Of a stretch of DNA of 64,000 nucleotides, positions 46,660-58,035 are shown piece after piece. Each line of letters begins with the position of its first letter. Within the stretch, counting starts at the first letter, position 1. The position numbers and the translations under genes were made by a program. The notes below the pieces were generated by a model. That model was not told where the DNA came from, made no database searches, and saw only the letters and a program-made list of their open reading frames with translations. This stretch comes from Xanthoparmelia taractica (taxonomy: Eukaryota; Ascomycota; Lecanoromycetes; Lecanorales; Parmeliaceae). The DNA lies in contig JANQBS010000161.1 in assembly GCA_033085395.1 (NCBI GenBank), positions 29,480 to 93,479 on the forward strand, written 5' to 3'.

Positions 46660-47541
46660 TCATACCCCACTCCATGCCATTCCGATCCCCATAACGAACA
46701 GCATCCCACTATATACAAGTCCCGTCCCCAGTCCCCTCCCCCTCCCCACCCCGCCACTCGTAACCATATTTGCCGTCACTGCCGCCGCAATACTCGGACT
46801 CGTGGTCGGTGTCATCGTCGCACTCGCCCTCACATCCCCCACACTCGCACAAATGCCCGTCGCCCCCGCACTGGCCCCCGCCCCCGTCACGCTCGCACTC
46901 ACAGCCACAACCGTCTGCGTCGCCACAAACCCATCGCACTGGCTCACGAACCCGTCGAAAAAGCCAGGCACCCAGGACGTCGTCATCGTCCCCGTCTCGG
47001 TACCGTTACCGCCAAACTGCCTGTAGCAAAGACAGCTCGCCTGCTGACTGACGCTCTGGTCTGTGAAGTAGGGCGTCTGATCGCAAGCGCTGTAGATGGA
47101 CTGCGCGCTTAGGCAGGGGTGGGCGGCGGTGGGGAGCGGGGCGCGGCTTGTGATGGTGTAGGTGCTGGAGTCGGAGGTGGAGATGGCGAGGGAGACGATG
47201 GATTGGATGGCATCGAGGACGCTACTGATACTGTCGATGATCTCCTCGGCCTTGTGTGCGTTTTCATTGGAGGAGCCGGTGTCGCTGGAAGAGGCGGGTT
47301 CGCCTGGGATGGACGATTCACCATGGCAGGAGGATCCTGTGCAGCCTGCAGTGGTATCGTCGCCGCCGCTTGTATTGCCTCCTTCCCCGGTTCCAGTTTC
47401 GCCTTCGCCAGATGTACCTCTACCTGCTGCACCCTCACCCGCAGCACCTTCACCCGCGGCGCCGACGTCGGAGATGGGCAGGGAGGGGGCGACGGAGAGG
47501 GTGATTTGGAGGAAGAAGAGCAGGGCGAGGGAAAGGCGCAT
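46660..47541 (-). CDS. Secreted Gly-rich, probably GPI-anchored protein
   Basis: Intronless, 293 aa. The signal peptide MRLSLALLFFLQITLSVAPS is followed by a Gly/Glu-rich low-complexity stretch with GAAGEG repeats (residues about 26-60) and a short Cys pair (CTGSSC). A globular domain follows at about 130-220: HPCLSAQSIYSACDQTPYF, SQQASCLCYRQFGG and WVPGFFDGFVSQCDGFVATQ, with five to six cysteines. After an Ala/Thr/Ser-rich region the C-terminus is hydrophobic (LVYSGMLFVMGIGMAWSGV), as for GPI attachment. This places it at the cell surface or wall. The Cys domain recalls fungal extracellular proteins of unknown role rather than a classical CFEM domain. The reading frame is GC-rich. Antisense frames across it are by-products of its composition. 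Confidence 0.8.
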   Translation of the reverse strand: MRLSLALLFFLQITLSVAPSLPISDVGAAGEGAAGEGAAGRGTSGEGETGTGEGGNTSGGDDTTAGCTGSSCHGESSIPGEPASSSDTGSSNENAHKAEEIIDSISSVLDAIQSIVSLAISTSDSSTYTITSRAPLPTAAHPCLSAQSIYSACDQTPYFTDQSVSQQASCLCYRQFGGNGTETGTMTTSWVPGFFDGFVSQCDGFVATQTVVAVSASVTGAGASAGATGICASVGDVRASATMTPTTSPSIAAAVTANMVTSGGVGRGRGLGTGLVYSGMLFVMGIGMAWSGV

Positions 47542-50500
47542 GATGAATATGGGAAATTATAGGCGATTTCTTCGTCTTCCTCTTTGCCCTATTGATTACT
47601 GATATTAAGATTGTAGAAGAGATTGTTCGTTCGATCAAGATGCATGGTAGAGACACGCAATTCAGCCAGTACAATATAATTCACAGTCAAAAGGTAAAGA
47701 GCGAAGCAATAGGAATAAGAAACAAGAAAGATTGTAGTTCTGCAAATGATATACAGTAAATCCTTACAGACAACAAAAACAGGACGAAGGATTTGGTGGC
47801 TGCCTTATGAAACGCGCTCGGTCGCCGCCGCTCATCTCAGCTCCGTGGCTGTGTCAGGAATCCCATTGGCCCTACGGGTCGATTTTGTGCGAGGAAGGAT
47901 TGGCATACTTCGTATCCATACCGCGTAGGCGAATTCTTCCTGGGAGACATTTCTTGATTCTTGACCCGTCTTAAAAGGTATGTAATGGTGAATACGAGGG
48001 GCTGCATGCTTTGATTTATCAAGGACGGCACATCTTGTGCGGAGATGACACAACATGACTTGTCCTACCCAAACAACACCTTCTATCCTACTGTGCCATC
48101 ACCAAAACATTCCTCTAATCCAGCTCTGTGCAATTCAACGCGCTCTACCCAGTGCACGACCTCCTCACAACCCAGTCTCCGCAACCGTCTCTGCCATCGC
48201 AGCCAAAAATCAAACATCTTATTTCACCATTCACATCCACATGCATCAATTCCCGCATTCTCCCCTCAGTACGAAGTACATATCATCGCTCATCCCCTCC
48301 CTCCCTCCATCCATCCATCTATCCCATAACGTCACTCGCCAAACACATTCTCCAATTTCCAATCCATCCCAGATTCCCAGCTGGACCAGCGATGACGAAG
48401 ATCGATCGTGGCTCCAAATATTTCTACAGAAAGCTCATACACACCTCCGCCCCGCGCCAGCAACCTGTAGAGTACCCATTCTACTGGGCTCTTTCTCTCT
48501 CTCTCTCTCCCTTTCTTTCTCTCGCGTGGTGATAGCGAGTGACGCGCTCCGATCCCTTCTCTACTTTCCTTTTCTTTCCTGTTTCTTTTTTTTTATTTTC
48601 TTTTTTTTTAGAGACATCTGCAGGTACGTGTCTACGTATGAAGCTCGATATCGAGGGTTACATGGTCAATCCACTCATGTATACGGTACGAAAAGCCGAA
48701 GAACAGGTTTCTACGTACATATAAAGGGCGCACCGGGGATTTGGTAACGTTGGGGTATTGGGGCCCTTTTATTCCTACGGCGATGATCTCTTCTTTTTCC
48801 CTTTTTTTCTTATTCTTGCTTTTTATTTTTCATTTCTATTTTTGAGAGCTGCTGGTTCTCGCTTGGCATGTCACCTCGCACTGGGCATGGATGTGTATGT
48901 ATCGGAGTCAGCTCGTCTCGCTACAACGTCTACCGCATCTATGGCCGCTGTCCATCATCATACAAGGAAAGCCACTCCGCTAAAGTCATCCTATGCTCTG
49001 TCAGCGATAGAGCTTGACCCATAGATCTCTCTCCCTCTCTGGTCGCGCATAGCATGTTGGTCTGGTATATCACAAGTATGATATTCGATTCTCAATGGGG
49101 CGCTGGTATAATGGTTTATTGCGTTTTGTCCTTTTTCTCATGGGGGTGTACGCAGTTGTACAATCACATCCGTACTTTTGCTTTGACGGAACTAAATGCA
49201 ACATATTATGCTCGATTGACTGATTGATAGATTTCCTCGATAAAGCCTTCCAGAACTTCCCTCCCGTCTCATCTCGCCTCTCGCTCGCGGGCATACATAT
49301 CGAAGCAGCACGCACAACCCACCGCCTCATAATCCCAGCTCATTACTCCCCCCTCCAGTCCCGACTCAAGTTGCTCCACCACTTTTACTCTTCGTACACA
49401 TATACGTAAATCCTTTCGCAAAGACAACGAACAAAACGTCAGATACAAATCCTTACCCCAAGAGCCGGGAGCAAAGGGAGAAACCCCGAATCCATATATA
49501 TATACTGTTATCCCAAGCACACTACATCCTCTCCATAAAATGACCAAACCACCGAGCCCCATCCAAGTACGCCCCCCTTTACCCAACCTTCTATCCCCCC
49601 ATCCTCTCAGACCCCAACCACGACGACGAGAAACCACCACATTAGCGTACTCGTGTCAACCCGGATCCTCACAATATCAAACATGAATGCTCGCTCTATC
49701 TACAGACGTACAAAGCCAGCCCATTCCTACATCCCTCACAGTCAACCCGTCCCATTCTATCCTATCCTATCCTATCCTCCCACTCTCCCAACGTACACGG
49801 CCCAACTCTCCCTCCTTTCTTCCTTCCCTCTTTATCCTTCCTCCGCCCCCCGGCTCCCCCTTCTTTTAATTATAAATATCGAATCGAATCGGATCGAATC
49901 GAATCCACTCCGATCCGATCTCAATCCCAATCCCAATACCGAATCGACCCACGCGTCCACACACGCTTCATCCCTCCCCTTGGCGAAACCAATGCGGATG
50001 GGATGGATATAAGCGACCGTTTGCTAGACCTCTCTCTCGCTCTACTTACCTACCTACGTACCTACATACCTACCTACCTTGCTGTATCTTTGCTGTATCT
50101 TTGCTGTGCCTACATAAACCATGGGAAGGAAGAAAGGTAGGAAGGAAGGGATGGGATGGAAAGGGATGAAGGGAAGAAGGGAGGGAGGGGGGAAGGAAAG
50201 GAAGGGAGGGAGGGGGGAAGGAAAGGAAGGGAGGGAGGGGGGAAGGAAGGAAAGGATGGAAAGGGATGGAAAGGGATGGAGGGAAGAAGGGAAGAAGGGG
50301 AGAAGGGGAGAAGGGAAGAAGGGGAAAAGGGGAGAAGGGGAAAAGGAAGGAAAGGGATGGATGGGGAAGGAAGGGATGAAAGAAAGAAAGCAAGGACGAA
50401 GAAGGAAGGAAGAACGCGAATAAAACTTGTACTGAAGAACGGGAAGGGAAGGGAAGGGATGGGATGGGATGGGATGGGGAAAGGAAAGGGATGCGTACAT

Positions 50501-51137
50501 ATTAAAGAGTCGATATATCTATACGAGCAAGGAGAGAAGGGGGGGGGGGGGGTAAAGATTGCTGAGAAGCGGTGATATTAAAAGGAGGTAGTATAGTGAA
50601 GAGTTCTAGAAGGTAGTCAAAATCGGGGACGCTGGTTGGAGAGATGGTGTTTGTGAAAGCTGGAAGGTGCGGTGGGGTGGTTTAGGATTGAGATGCTGGA
50701 ATCTTGCTGTCTTCAAACTGTGATCACGATGAGCTCAAGAGACACATGGAACGATAACCTTGGAGTAAAATCTTTTTTTGTTTTGATGGATGCTCGCTAA
50801 TGATTCATTCATTCGACTATGGACAGTGTGTAGACTAATTATCAATTAGGTAGCGAGGGCTGTGAAGCCCAGATGACGACTTTTTCTCTCTGGTTCCTCG
50901 TGAACTGCATGCATGAAAATCGTATCATCTTTTTCAACCGGTTGGATCCACCATTATGCTGCTCCTGACATCTCTCCTCCTGTTCAGCAAAAATCTCAAA
51001 CCTCCATGCTGTAAATGCTGTCAATGTGCTGTTTGTGGCCTTGATGCTTCATTTGTCGCTGTCAGGTCGTGTGTGTTTTGGTCTTTTTAACACCTTTTCC
51101 GCCGGTGCTGGTGCATAGCAACTGCTGCTGGCGTAGC
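47542..51137. other. Long intergenic stretch with simple-sequence tracts
   Basis: No supported gene. Contains CT microsatellite at about 48494-48525, T-rich runs at 48570-48612, a TACC/TACCTACG tract at about 50045-50075 and a 370-bp pure-purine tract (50121-50490). Frames over these are low-complexity. Confidence 0.5.
50121..50490 (+). repeat. ~370-bp polypurine (GGAAGG) tract
   Basis: The plus strand is almost entirely A/G, built of GGGAAGG, GGAAAGG and GGGATGG variants with very few pyrimidine interruptions. Long open frames in it (Gly/Lys/Arg/Glu only on plus, Ser/Pro/Phe on minus) reflect composition. Confidence 0.92.
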
Positions 51138-51908
51138 TTAGAACAGAGCAAAGGCAGCGATACCAGCAACGACAGCGACAACCTTGCCGCCCACGGCGAC
51201 GACGTTAGCGGCACCCCTGAAGGTGGCAGCTGTTGTAGAGGTGGCAGTGGCTGATGTAGTGGTTGTTGCCTTTGAGGCGGTAGGGGCAGGTGCGGTGGAG
51301 TTACCGACTGGGAAGGGAGCAGCAGAGGTAGCTGGGGCTGGGGCTGGCAGTGGCGTAGAGGTAGTCAAGGTGGTTGGCCGTGCTACCGGGGTAGAGGAAG
51401 CAGAGGTGCTGCTGGAGGAAGAGCTCGTGGAAGAAGCACCTCCACTGGCAACCGGAGTGGCACCAGAGCCGGAGCAAGGATAGGCGACAATGTAGACTTG
51501 GTGGCACTGGCTACCCTCACCGACGGAGATGTCTTGGTCGTAAAGGTTGGAGAAGTTGCCACTGGCGCAGCCGTACCAGATGGCACTGCCATGCAGGGCC
51601 AGGGAACCGTTGGAGCAGACGGAGAAGCCCGAAGTGATTGGCCCTTGGACTGGGTTGTCGAATTGAAACTGGTGGTTGTGGACGACTTCACCGGTACGTT
51701 GGTCCTGATCGGTGAGGACACCGTTCTTGAGGGAGACGACGGGGTTGGTGGTGCACACGGTTTCAACTTGTTGAGGGACTTTGTCGGTGACGTTGTAGGG
51801 AGCTATTTCAAAGGTACCGGAATAGTTCTCATCACAGCCGTTGGTGGCTTGACTTGAGACGGTAGAGGCCAGGACGGTGAGGAAAGTGAGAGTGGTGAAG
51901 GACTTCAT
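51138..51908 (-). CDS. PIR-like cell-wall mannoprotein, GPI-anchored
   Basis: 256 aa, no intron. The frame is open farther upstream through a proline run, but the ATG at 51908 opens a clean signal peptide (MKSFTTLTFLTVLASTVSS). Residues about 20-150 form a cysteine domain like the C-terminal module of yeast PIR/Cis3 wall proteins. Key pieces are GEVVHNHQFQFDNPVQG, GFSVCSNGSLALHGSAIWYG, CASGNFSNLYDQ and SQCHQVYIVAYPC. A Ser/Thr/Pro/Ala-rich, heavily O-glycosylatable stalk (about 150-225) follows, then a hydrophobic end (VVAVGGKVVAVVAGIAAFAL) suited to GPI addition. It should be covalently linked to the wall or plasma membrane. Unlike classical PIRs, the Cys domain is N-terminal, with no PIR internal repeat or Kex2 site. 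Its 5' leader includes a G-run of about 16. Confidence 0.9.
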   Translation of the reverse strand: MKSFTTLTFLTVLASTVSSQATNGCDENYSGTFEIAPYNVTDKVPQQVETVCTTNPVVSLKNGVLTDQDQRTGEVVHNHQFQFDNPVQGPITSGFSVCSNGSLALHGSAIWYGCASGNFSNLYDQDISVGEGSQCHQVYIVAYPCSGSGATPVASGGASSTSSSSSSTSASSTPVARPTTLTTSTPLPAPAPATSAAPFPVGNSTAPAPTASKATTTTSATATSTTAATFRGAANVVAVGGKVVAVVAGIAAFALF

Positions 51909-54900
51909 ATTGGTTGGAGTGGGGAGAGTGTGAGGTGTTGGGGGGGGGGGGGGGGGTGGCTTTTGTGAGGTGAGGTGAGGTGGGTGAGGTGAGGATTGGA
52001 AGTGTATTAGGCTATGTAAGCAAGGCAAGATAGCGAATGACTCTACTCTTGTAGCTGTGTAGCGACTGTCAAATGCAACGAGTGTAGTTGATGAGAGTTG
52101 TATGTACGGGGAGAGTGATGCAGGCTGAATGCAAATGGGAATGAGATGTTTGAGGATGGATGGTTGGAAGAAGAAGAAAGAAAAAGAGAGAAAATTTGAG
52201 CGTGGGGAATGGGTTCAGTACTTATCCAATTGGAAAGTCAATGACACCCTTCAATTACGCGGCTGGTGTGTTGAGATACGAGAGTGGGGCTGGGGCATAC
52301 CGCTTTGGTGGCCGGGGGGGGGGGGTGGCAGGATTGGCTTGCCACCCCGCCATTTGCGCCGCCCTAGCTTTCGTAAGCTTCACCACCCCCACCCCCCCCC
52401 CAAAAACATGATTTTGAAGTCATTCATACTTGGAATGTTGAATTGTCATGACATTTATCATAAATTCCATCTTAATGAATGTTGATTTTAATGCTACAGA
52501 AACCAGAATACATAATGATTATCAAGTTCGTATTATTATTTGACGCAATCTTGGCAGCTGCAGCTTGAAAAGCTAAGGTACTTCTCGACCTTAAGGTATA
52601 GAATCAAGCCCCGGCACTAATGCTGGTGATGGGCGCGATGACGAAGTCACATCTCGCCCAAGAAGACTTCCCCCTAAAATAGAAAGTCCCGGCGTTGCTA
52701 GGCAAAATGTTGATACTTTAGCGTAACACGCAATCACTAAAATAGTGGCAGAAGCTACGGAATAGATATTGATTGGCGCAAAATGATGAGGCTCAAAATG
52801 CAAGTGTTCAAAAAGATACTAGTAAGAAAGGACTAAGAGTCTAAGGAGTCTTTTCCTGCCTTTTTCTCTTTTTCAGTGTGGCCCAGCCCCTCTTCTTCCC
52901 GCCCAAATGTGACCCACCACCCAACTAGAAGTACACCAGTACACCAGTAAGATCCAGACTTGGCCCGAAACAAGGACTACCTTAACGAACCTATCGCAAA
53001 CCTTCCGTAATCCCTAACACCTCTTGGATTTGCCTACAAAGTGCATCTGCAATTCTGCAAATGCAAAAAAGGTGACTGTGCACTGAAAAGAGGGCGGCTT
53101 CAATTTTACTCTCAAATCAAATCAGATCCAGTTAATGCACGTCAAACGGAGAAAGTACAGCTTGCAGAAGCGCTGCCTTTGCATCGTTTCACCATCCCGT
53201 CTCAGACATCAGAGGTACAACCCCGTGCGTCTGGCTGTCAGGAATTGCGCACAACCGACATTGCCAATTCTTTTTATACCTCGGTAACCAGTCGTCAAAC
53301 GGAAATGATTGGTCGGTTTCATCTACTTGGAGATGTCTCCGAATAGGCATCAGCAGGAAATCCTGCTGATTGCCTGCAGCTGTCCGTGCGGCGCTGATTG
53401 CTTTGGTGCTTGCTTGCATAGCGGCTGTGCCCCCGGGCATCTCGGCGAAACCTTGCCACCGTTCTTTTAAGAAACTTGAATACTGCGACACTTCATATAC
53501 GCCTTCCCGCTCTCACAAATTGGATTTTGGAGAGTCACAGGGCAATTCAGCGGACAGCTCATATGATAGATGATTTTGAGGCAGTGCATAAGTGACCCGT
53601 CTGCCGCTGACTTGGCCTTATCTGTTTCAAAGTTGCCAAGCTGTCGCCAAAATCACCGAGGCACTGGGTCAAGAGCCATGCGACGATCAGTCCTTGCGAC
53701 TATGAATATCAGTGTTTTTCCATGTCACCGTACAGTCACAGGACTTTTGAAACATCTGGCTTTGGCAGCGTCTTGAAATTTATCTAGCCCTGCAACGATC
53801 AGGTGGCCGAAAAGCAAATCGTCAGACATGGAGCCTTTCCAATCTCCCCACGAGGCTCATCGCCGGCGGGATCCGAGTTCCACTTCTTTGCGTTTTGACA
53901 TGTATCTCAGCTGATCGGAGTGGCCAGCTTCTGACTCAACCGTGGTGCAGAGCCGATCTCCCTTCCAAAGCCGTTTCCGTCAAGGCGTGGGGTTCTCAAC
54001 ATCCCGCGTACGGAGGTTTGAGTAAAGCATGATGGAGGCAACCAGTAATCATCCACATCTCTTACACGCCTAAAAGACCCAATATCATCAACACCTATAT
54101 GCCCACATTCCCTCGGAACACCATCTGTACTACAATGTCCGAGCATACTCATGGGATACGAATACCACGAAAATGAAGCGGTCAAAAAAAGAGAATCAAG
54201 AAGTCAGAGAACGCTCATGGTCGCTGGCGCCTGCCTCGCCCACACATACCAGGTCCAAGGGTCAATTCTTTATCAATGTTTTATACCAACTGCCCATGCC
54301 TTTCCGAATTCCACATACTCATTTTCTCGATCGTTCCGCTAATTCTATTCTTCGTCAGAAGCCAAGGTCAATAAAACGTAACATAGTCGACGTTCATTAA
54401 TCCGCTCTACATATCCTCTTCCCTCCTCATCGTTATCATAAATGTATCGCACAAAAAGGCCGGCTCTATACTCCTCACCAACCGTAGCATCCAAAGAATA
54501 AACAGCGCCGTGAACAGCATAATTGTCCGCAGCATTCAGTGTAAGTTCCCGACACCCTGGCGCTCATGGAACCACCCATCTATCTTCCCCTTCCCCTCCC
54601 TCTCCCCTCCGCTCCCCCGCACGGACGAAGCCGCGACTACGATACCCATCATACATGGAACCGCCATGACGACATCCGCCCTCATCTCATCTCATCTCAT
54701 CTCATCTCATCTCCTCCCTTCCCTTACCGTCCTTTGAAAAGCCGTAAAGAACCAAACCTACCTAAATCATCACACTCACTGGGCTTCATTCATTCATTCA
54801 CTCGTTCGTATTTACCTAATTGTAAAACCCCCCGGATCGTTCCAATTTTCATTTGTTCATTTCTCGTAGGTCTGTTCTTCCTATTCCCGTGCCAGCATCA

Positions 54901-55876
54901 ATGCTGTATGTATGAACAAGTCCGTCAAAAGATTAAAACAAACAAACAGTCCAGCGCAACCCAGCTCAACCCAGGTTACGTCATGGCCGACGACGCCGAC
55001 GACGCTGGTGGTGTTTCGTCTGTCCGAGTGAGGGATAAACAAATCATCCCAAGCCCAAGCCCAAGCAATCCATCCTACGATCCTTTTACTCATTTTCATG
55101 TTGGACTGTTCGGGGAGGAGCGTATTTTTCCTCTTACCATCATTATGAGCATGAGTAACTTATGTTTGAATGGGATGTTCGGTGTTTGTATATGGTTCAG
55201 AGAGAGTGAATGATGCGGAGAACTTCATTGGGTGCAAGTAGGGGACTGGTCATGGGCCTGTACGAAGGGCTGTACATTACCGAAAGAAAAGGATGCAGCA
55301 GAGAAGGGGGTGCGATTGTTGTGACGAGATATTGGAGAGTAGGTAGGTAGGTACTTATGAACGATCGCCGTTACCTTTGGCGAGAGTCGTCGGCCTCGGG
55401 CAGTCGTTGTGATCTGGCTCAGGTTGGGGTATCTGTTCAGATAGATAAAATCAAGCATAGATTATACGTAGGCCTTTGACTGACTCTGATTGAGAACTTC
55501 CTTGTCGAAGGTCATACATCATAAATCTCCGTATACGTTTAGCTGGTTTGATGGAATGGACAGGATACTTTATGGAACCAGGGCCTGGAACCAACCCTAA
55601 CCCCGGGAATTGCGCCAGAGATCTCGGAGATAAATGATTGAATGCAGGGTCTTCAAGGGTTCAGACTACATACAGCTAGCGCGGTAATTATCCAGGCTTC
55701 CCTCGCTCCTTGGTTCCTTTGTATTACTTCGTACACGACAGTCAGCTGAGAAGAGCGAACAACTTTGAGATGACATGTCCTTGAACCATGCTCGATAACA
55801 TTCTATCTTTCTTCTTCTTCCTCTGCTAGCAGGCTTGCAAGAACCTCAAACCAACATCACGCCTTCTCCATCAAAG
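51909..55876. other. Long intergenic stretch, no supported gene
   Basis: About 4 kb. Next to the PIR-like gene are G-runs (about 51942-51957, 52313-52325) and a C-run (52392-52401), with a hairpin at 52322-52348. CATCT pentamer repeats occur at about 54685-54710. Frames at 53370, 54566 and elsewhere do not begin with a credible ATG and domain. Confidence 0.45.
52322..52348. repeat. Perfect 9-bp-arm hairpin beside G-run
   Basis: GGGGTGGCA (52322-52330) and TGCCACCCC (52340-52348) are exact inverted repeats around a 9-nt loop. The left arm continues a run of 13 G. Confidence 0.85.
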
Positions 55877-57337
55877 ATGCCTGCAAAGAGTGTACACCAA
55901 AATGGCCAGGCAAAGACCAATGGTACCACAGTGCCCAATTTGCCCAAGGTCAAAGAGACCATCCTCCACACTGTTCCTGAACCCGAACCAGCCTTACCTA
56001 CACGCATCTTCCGTGTATTTCTCTTACTTGTTTACTTCTGGACATCTTCCATCATGTAAGTTCTGTTCACAGAAATGGCTTTGCTATCACGGCCACGGTT
56101 AAACCTTTTCAGCATAGGAGTCACCCAATACGTCGGAATGCCTCTCTATCTCATCAACAAAGACCACTACTACCGCTTCATGGCCTTCACCAAACAGTGC
56201 ATGACACTCTTAGTCGTGTCCATGACCCAATGGTGGACCACGACAACAGTCCACGTTAGCGGCGACGCGAGCATGCGCGGCCAGATCCACCGGCTCCCTG
56301 ACGGCCGCTTAAGATGCACCTTTGCATACCGAATGGTTCTCATCGCAAACCACCAGGTAACGCAAAACGCATCTCTCATTCTACCCAAACTAAAACCCTG
56401 CCTTATCTCAGCTGTACAACGACTGGATCTACCTCTGGTGGACCGCTTACACCAACCGCCCCTCAACCCACGGCCACGTGTACATTGTCCTCAAAGAATC
56501 CATCCTGTACATTCCCCTCGTAGGCCTGGGTCTCCGCCTCGCCGGCTTCGTCTTCATGTCCCGAAACATGAAAACCGACACCCCGCGCCTGACCCGTCGG
56601 CTCGGCCAACTGATCCGACGCAGCAATAACGGTGGTAACCCGGGAGCGCTGCAGCCGATGTGGCTGATGATGTTTCCCGAGGGTACTAATCTAAGTAAGA
56701 ACGGCAGAGCCAAGAGCGTCCAGTGGGCGGAGCGAAAGGGCGAGAAGGATCTCAAGTACACGCTTATTCCGCGGAGTACGGGGACGTATTTCTGTCTGAA
56801 GGCGTTGGAGGGGACGCTGGATTGGGTGTATGATTGTACTTTGGCCTATGACGGCGTTCCGTGAGTTCCCCAAAACCCCCCTCCCTCTCCCTCCTCAAAA
56901 CCCCTCCCCTCCCCTTCCTTCCCTTCCCCTTAATCCCCAGCCCTATGCGAAAACCCCAGTATTAATCAAATTCCCCTTCCATCGCCATCAGAGAAGGACA
57001 ATACGGCCAAGACATCTTCACTCTCCGCTCCACCTACTTTGAACGCCACCCCCAAGCCCCGATCCACATGCACTGGCGCCGCTTCCGCCTCTCCGACATC
57101 CCGCTCACCACCCCCGAAGCCTTTCACGCGTGGCTGATGGAGCGCTGGAACGAGAAGGAGGTCCTGCTCGCGGAGCACGCGAGGACGGGGAGGTTCCCGT
57201 CTGCGATTGATGCGCTCGTTACCACGGAGGTGAGGCTGGGGCGGTGGTGGGAGGTTTTGCAGCTGGGGGCGGTGTTGGCGCCGGTGGTTGCGGGGGTGTT
57301 TGCGTTGGCGAGGGGAGTGCGTTGGGTGGGCGGGTGA
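55877..57337 (+). CDS. Membrane acyltransferase, lysophospholipid (AGPAT/Cst26-like)
   Basis: Acyltransferase of the PlsC/LPLAT superfamily, expected in ER membranes, transferring acyl-CoA to a lysophospholipid. Four exons (55877-56055, 56113-56356, 56412-56860, 56992-57337) total 1218 nt (405 aa), all in phase. An N-terminal hydrophilic segment precedes a first membrane helix (RIFRVFLLLVYFWTSSIIG). The catalytic motif I is NHQLYNDW, the HX4D box split over an exon junction (His and Asp both present). Motif III is MWLMMFPEGTNLS. Further conserved pieces are LIPRSTGTYFCLKAL and a Gly-Gln-Tyr-Gly-Gln-Asp segment typical of the fungal LCLAT/Cst26-Psi1 relatives. The C-terminus has a last membrane helix (LQLGAVLAPVVAGVFALARG). 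The frame is preceded by a TTG-only extension, so ATG 55877 is the start. Exact lipid specificity cannot be told. Confidence 0.92.
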
Positions 57338-57417
57338 GGTGAGGTCTAGCTGGGGGTTTTTCATGTGATGCTCGCGCGAAAGATTTACAGATGGAATAAA
57401 TGTGAAACCAACCTTTT

Positions 57418-58035
57418 CTCATCTTCGCTCAAGTTGGCGCGATTAGCATACTTGTACCCTCAACATATTCCATCCACGCCTTTCTTCCAACACGAGGAAA
57501 ATGAGGGCGAGCAGGGAGGTCCCAAGCCCTGCCAACGGATGCCAGAAATCAAAGTGAAGTACGCGGCGAGGGCGATGACTTGGACCAGGGCATGTGGCAT
57601 GACATGACAGAGTCTATCCTCTATCCTCTCTCTTTGCAAGTGGTTCAGACAAAGGGATGAGTCACTTGTACAGCAGTACGTAGATTGGAAGAATAGAATA
57701 CAACCCCAATAAAGGATATGATGGATTCTCATCTTCGCTTAACTTGACGTATAACATACTTGTATCCTCAAAATATTCTATTCACGTTTTTCTTTCAACA
57801 CGAGAAAATAAGGGCGAGCAGGAAGGTCTTAAGCCCTGCCAACGGATGCCAGAAATCAAAGTGAAAGTACGCGGCGAGGGCGATGATTTGGACCAGGGCA
57901 TGTGGCATGACATGACAGAGTCTATCCTCTATCCTCTCTCTGCAAGTGGTTCAGACAAAGGGATGAGTCACTTGTACAGCAGTACGTAGATTGGAAGAAC
58001 AGGATGGAAAACCCAATAAAGGACATGGTGGAGGA
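57418..58035. repeat. 310-bp tandem duplication
   Basis: Copy 1 is 57418-57727 and copy 2 is 57728-58035, directly adjoining. The central and right portions are nearly identical (AACGGATGCCAGAAATCAAA, GCATGTGGCATGACATGACA). The left part is diverged mostly by C-to-T and G-to-A changes in copy 2 plus a few small indels. No gene is supported in either copy. Confidence 0.93.

Noticed and set aside
46426..47112. 228-codon plus-strand frame (and others at 47119-47602)
   Set aside because: Antisense shadows of the GC-rich GPI-type protein gene on the minus strand.
48055..48747. 230-codon plus-strand frame
   Set aside because: Crosses CT and T simple-sequence tracts; low-complexity with no domain or splice logic.
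50054..50575. Long frames on both strands over the purine tract
   Set aside because: Pure composition artefacts (Gly/Lys/Arg/Glu or Ser/Pro/Phe only).
53370..53573. Signal-peptide-like frame with two Cys
   Set aside because: It opens from TTG rather than ATG, with no exon to supply a start and no conserved domain.
54566..55213. 215-codon plus-strand frame
   Set aside because: Spans CATCT repeats and unrelated sequence; no recognisable domain.
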